DNA from: Paenibacillus silagei
GTDB taxonomy: Bacteria > Bacillota > Bacilli > Paenibacillales > Paenibacillaceae
Length of the DNA: 64,000 nt
Assembly (NCBI RefSeq): GCF_017874735.1
Contig: NZ_JAGGLV010000006.1
Location: 186,001 to 250,000, forward strand
Reading direction: 5' to 3'
Position numbers and translations under genes: made by a program. Each line of letters opens with the position of its first letter. The first letter of the stretch is position 1. The notes below the pieces were generated by a model. That model was not told the origin of the DNA and searched no databases. It was given only the letters and a program-made list of their open reading frames with translations. Positions 61,413-64,000 of the stretch are shown piece by piece.

Positions 61413-62000
61413 TCAATGCTGTGTATCCGTCAAGCCTTTCATTATAAATTCGACCAAATAGTCCAGGATCTGCGGGAAATAGCTAACCCCGATCTCTTCC
61501 TTGTGAATGTCGATATACGGCACGGAGTTGAACAAGGCAAGAATCATCCCGTCCTCCAGATCTGTTCTGATTTTCCCCCTGGACTTCCAGTGCCGGATTA
61601 ATTCCAGTGTGCCGCTGTTCATCATTTCATGAATACCCTCTATTCCGCCATGCTCATAGAATTCCTTCTCCAGCTTGCTGAAAAGAGCTTTGTTGTACCA
61701 TTCCTTCAGGATTGGATTCGTATTGATCCCGCTGTAATTAAGCGCCATGATTTCTTTGAGCACTTTGGCAGGCTCGTCGTCCAGATTGACCGAAGATTGC
61801 AGGATACTCCGTTTCAGCTTCTCGTTCTCCTGCAGATAAATATCGATGAAGAGCTTCTCTTTCGAAGCGTAATAATTATAGAACGTGCCTACGGCATATC
61901 CGCACATTTTGGTGATGTCGGAAATATTGGTGTCCTTGAAGCCCTTGGAGCTGAACAGCTCTTTGCCGCATCTGAAAATCTCAGCCTTCTTATCTTCCAT
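61413..62000 (-). CDS. TetR family transcriptional regulator
   Basis: A 195-residue repressor. The N-terminal helix-turn-helix is ELFSSKGFKDTNISDITKMCGYAVGTFYNYYASKEKLFIDIY. The C-terminal ligand domain (~60-195) ends with DGMILALFNSVPYIDIHKEEIGVSYFPQIL. The ATG of MEDKKAEIF lies seven bases after GGAGGG; 23 in-frame upstream codons span the operator-like region and are rejected. Dyads before this gene and before the flavodoxin gene suggest it controls both. Confidence 0.88.
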   Translation of the reverse strand: MEDKKAEIFRCGKELFSSKGFKDTNISDITKMCGYAVGTFYNYYASKEKLFIDIYLQENEKLKRSILQSSVNLDDEPAKVLKEIMALNYSGINTNPILKEWYNKALFSKLEKEFYEHGGIEGIHEMMNSGTLELIRHWKSRGKIRTDLEDGMILALFNSVPYIDIHKEEIGVSYFPQILDYLVEFIMKGLTDTQH

Positions 62001-62021
62001 CCGTAAGCCCTCCGCGCCTGA

Positions 62022-62046
62022 GTGAATAATATATAATTCATTCATA
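62022..62046. promoter_or_regulatory. Candidate TetR operator upstream of tetR
   Basis: GTGAAT and ATTCA arms flank an AT centre and end in ATTCATTCATAA, matching the site at 61300-61326. Confidence 0.55.
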
Positions 62047-62160
62047 ATGTAGCATAGCCTTGCAGGCATTACAATGCACTTTTATATTCAGCTGACACGA
62101 ATCACTTCCCATTTCGGTGAATAGGCTATTGTAATGACTTCAAGAATGGAGGGTTCCCGC

Positions 62161-63042
62161 ATGAATTACAGGAACGAAGATTCGAACAGCTCAGCTCATC
62201 CGTCAGGCTATCGGCATCTGCCGCAGCCCTACCCTTATTCGCATTACCACTACCTGGTACGTTCGGAGTCCACTGAGGAGACCGCTCCGAGGATTGCTAA
62301 GAATTCCGCAACTGCCGGGAATACGCAGACTGTCAGGGCCTCCGAACCTCCGGCCGCTCCACATAAGCTCGAGAATGACCATGCGGAGGACAACATGGAC
62401 GGCTGGCAGCAGATTCAGAATGCTAGCAAGCCGCAGACGGTCCTCGAAAGCGGACATCCGGCTACCGCGAACAAGCCGGTGGACGGCCATCCCGGGGCAA
62501 GTCAGGCCGGCGGAAAGGGAATTCATGTCGATGTAGGAGGCGAGTTAGGGGGTAAACACGGCATCGGCATGAATGCCGGAGGAAACCTGGCGTACAGCGG
62601 CGCAAGCATACAGGCAGACGGCCATATCGGCAGCAGCTCCTACGGGATCGAAGCGCAAGGCGATACCCATGTGGGCAACGGGCAAGGCCTCGGAGTGAAC
62701 GCCGAAGCCCAGGCCTTCGGCAAATACGGGGTGGCTGCACAAGGCAAGGCCCAGCTCGGCGGCGGGCAAGGCGCAGATGTCAAGTTGGGCGCACAGGCCG
62801 GGGGCGATCACGGGCTGAATGCAGATGCGGGTGCTCATCTGGGGCTTAGTCAAGGTGCAGGCTTTGACTCTCATGTTCAGCTCGGCGGCAACAAGGGCAT
62901 CGGGGCTGAGGCCAAAGCCCAGTTCGGCGGCGGCGAAGGTGCAGGCATCGGCGTGGGCGGACAGCTCGGCAAATATAACGGCCAATTAAGCTTCAAGATT
63001 GGCGGTAAGGAGCAGGAGCCTAAGGACTCTCAGGAGGATTAG
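62161..63042 (+). CDS. Protein of twelve 14-residue Gly/Ala-rich repeats
   Basis: A 293-residue protein not recognised as a known family. Residues 1-115 are polar and low-complexity (His/Tyr/Pro-rich start: HLPQPYPYSHYHYLV). From residue 120 to ~287, twelve repeats of exactly 14 residues follow, for example GLGVNAEAQAFGKY, GVAAQGKAQLGGGQ, GADVKLGAQAGGDH and GIGAEAKAQFGGGE. Each starts with Gly, alternates small or hydrophobic residues, and ends in a Gly-rich turn. This is the pattern of a beta-solenoid or amyloid-like fibre. There is no signal peptide. It lies convergent to prkA, a sporulation/starvation kinase, so a spore-surface or matrix role is possible but unproven. GGAGGG lies seven bases before the ATG. 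Confidence 0.7.
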   Translation: MNYRNEDSNSSAHPSGYRHLPQPYPYSHYHYLVRSESTEETAPRIAKNSATAGNTQTVRASEPPAAPHKLENDHAEDNMDGWQQIQNASKPQTVLESGHPATANKPVDGHPGASQAGGKGIHVDVGGELGGKHGIGMNAGGNLAYSGASIQADGHIGSSSYGIEAQGDTHVGNGQGLGVNAEAQAFGKYGVAAQGKAQLGGGQGADVKLGAQAGGDHGLNADAGAHLGLSQGAGFDSHVQLGGNKGIGAEAKAQFGGGEGAGIGVGGQLGKYNGQLSFKIGGKEQEPKDSQED

Positions 63043-63096
63043 AAGAATTAGTTATCCAGTCCGCACGGATTCACCGATCAGGCGCTTCGCTAGACT

Positions 63097-63144
63097 AAAG
63101 GGAATATCCCTAAGCCATCACCATGGCCTGGGATATTCCCTTTT
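63097..63144 (+). terminator. Terminator of the repeat-protein gene
   Basis: AAAGGGAATATCCC pairs with GGGATATTCCCTTT, followed by T. Confidence 0.8.
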
Positions 63145-63186
63145 GGCTGAGCGTACAAGTCTTAATTAGCTCCGGACAGACAAGAG

Positions 63187-63206
63187 GACTGCCTGATGGC
63201 AGTCCC
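63187..63206 (-). terminator. Terminator hairpin of prkA
   Basis: GGACTGCC and GGCAGTCC form a perfect stem with a four-base loop; TCTTGTCTG follows on the minus strand. It lies 31 bases beyond the prkA stop. Confidence 0.6.
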
Positions 63207-63236
63207 CGGTCCCCAGTATCCGTGAAGCTGCCTCCG

Positions 63237-64000
63237 TCAGCGGTTCAGCAGGCTTCCGACATATTTCAGCAGCTCATTGGCACAGATCGGGCAGTAGTTG
63301 TGCTCGTCGATCAGGCGGCGGCTGACCTCGTTGATCCGTTTGAGCTGGCTTTCATCCGGTGTCTTGGAGGAAGTGGTGATTTTGACGATATCCTTGAGGT
63401 CCGTGAACAGCTTCTTCTCGATGGCTTCCCGCAGCCGGTCGTGATTGTTGTACTCGAACTTCTTGCCCTTACGGGAGTAGGACGAAATACGGATCAGGAT
63501 CTCCTCGCGGAAGGCCTTCTTCGCATTCTCCGAGATGCCGATCTGCTCTTCAATGGAGCGCATCAGCCGCTCATCCGGCTCCATCTCCTCATCGGTAAGC
63601 GGGTCGCGGATTTTGGACCAGTTGCAGAAGGCTTCGATATTGTCGAGATAATTCTCGAACAGCGTTTTGGCCGATTCTTCAAAAGAGTAGACGAAGGCCT
63701 TTTGCACTTCGCTTTTGGCGAGAATATCGTATTCCTTGCGGGCAATAGAAATAAAGTTCAGATAACGCTCGCGCTCCTCCTTCGTAATTGAAGGATGCTG
63801 ATCCAGGCCGTCCTTGATTGCCCGCAGCACATCCAGCGCGTTCATGCACTGCAGATCGCCTTTGATCAGGGCGCTGGAGATGCGGTTAATGACATAACGC
63901 GGGTCGATGCCGGACATGCCTTCATCTAAGTATTCGGTCTGCATCTCCTTCAGATCCGCTTCCTTGTAGCCCTCGACCTCTTCGCCATCGTACATACGCA
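63237..64000 (-). CDS. prkA: PrkA serine protein kinase, C-terminal part (partial)
   Basis: The last ~254 codons of PrkA; the gene continues beyond the right edge. The visible part is the C-terminal PrkA domain, including PRYVINRISSALIKGDLQCMNALDVLRAIKDGLDQHPSI, then ARKEYDILAKSEVQKAFVYSFEESAKTLFENYLDNIEAF and the final YVGSLLNR. The AAA+ N-terminal part lies outside. PrkA acts in sporulation and stationary phase together with SpoVR and YhbH; here its downstream neighbour is not yhbH. The start codon cannot be placed in this window. Confidence 0.93.
   Translation of the reverse strand, partial: RMYDGEEVEGYKEADLKEMQTEYLDEGMSGIDPRYVINRISSALIKGDLQCMNALDVLRAIKDGLDQHPSITKEERERYLNFISIARKEYDILAKSEVQKAFVYSFEESAKTLFENYLDNIEAFCNWSKIRDPLTDEEMEPDERLMRSIEEQIGISENAKKAFREEILIRISSYSRKGKKFEYNNHDRLREAIEKKLFTDLKDIVKITTSSKTPDESQLKRINEVSRRLIDEHNYCPICANELLKYVGSLLNR

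Overview
The window reads as chromosome of a Gram-positive, endospore-forming Firmicute, most likely a Paenibacillus. The support is the sporulation-linked genes spoVR and prkA, an S-layer-homology surface protein, strong AGGAGG-type ribosome sites, many AraC regulators beside glycoside hydrolases, and moderately GC-rich coding DNA. The genus is inferred from gene content; no species is claimed.

Layout. 0.2-1.2 kb: a PadR regulator and its DUF2812 membrane partner. 1.6-4.2 kb: a GH4 alpha-galactosidase/alpha-glucosidase and an AraC regulator. 4.7-7.7 kb: an S51-type peptidase and a chemoreceptor. 7.8-19.5 kb: a complete maltodextrin system. It has an ABC importer (binding protein and two permeases, no ATPase here), a GH13 neopullulanase/cyclomaltodextrinase, a LacI regulator, beta-phosphoglucomutase and maltose phosphorylase. 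Together they import maltodextrins, hydrolyse them to maltose, split maltose phosphorolytically to glucose plus beta-glucose-1-phosphate, and convert the latter to glucose-6-phosphate. Several LacI-family operator-like sites lie between these genes. 19.5-26 kb: a HAD hydrolase, a broken GH13 gene, an AraC/GyrI regulator, DegV, a methyltransferase and a cytosolic PAS histidine kinase. 26-29.5 kb: a two-component system with an ABC-2 transporter of the peptide-antibiotic-resistance type. 29.7-32.5 kb: a large SLH protein. The 299 bases before the DinB gene (32505-32803) show nothing I can name.

33.4-40.7 kb is a pectin-degradation locus (GH105, esterase, CE8 pectinesterase, AraC, GH28, GH43). 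A second carbohydrate locus at 42.3-49.7 kb holds an AraC regulator, an FAD oxidoreductase, GH88/105, GH2 and an ArsR regulator. 49.7-53.2 kb is visibly more AT-rich and looks like an accessory patch: a nonsense-mutated gene relic, a SEFIR-domain protein, a toxin-antitoxin-like pair and a CoiA-like protein. 53.3-64 kb returns to core-like genes: spoVR, Uma2, a transglutaminase lipoprotein, a DJ-1/PfpI protein, VanZ, AraC/GyrI, flavodoxin with TetR, a protein built of 14-residue repeats, and the C-terminal part of prkA, which runs off the right edge.

The most unusual signal is intergenic. At six loci there are short tandem arrays whose units repeat at 51 bp, with occasional 52-62 bp steps. The units carry small hairpins whose stems differ between loci while staying paired. 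A separate ~150-180 bp element occurs twice inside the maltose locus, in opposite orientations, with a hairpin whose arms differ between copies but still pair. A strong promoter followed about 90 nt later by a folded terminator suggests a small RNA or leader RNA between malE and the amylase gene.
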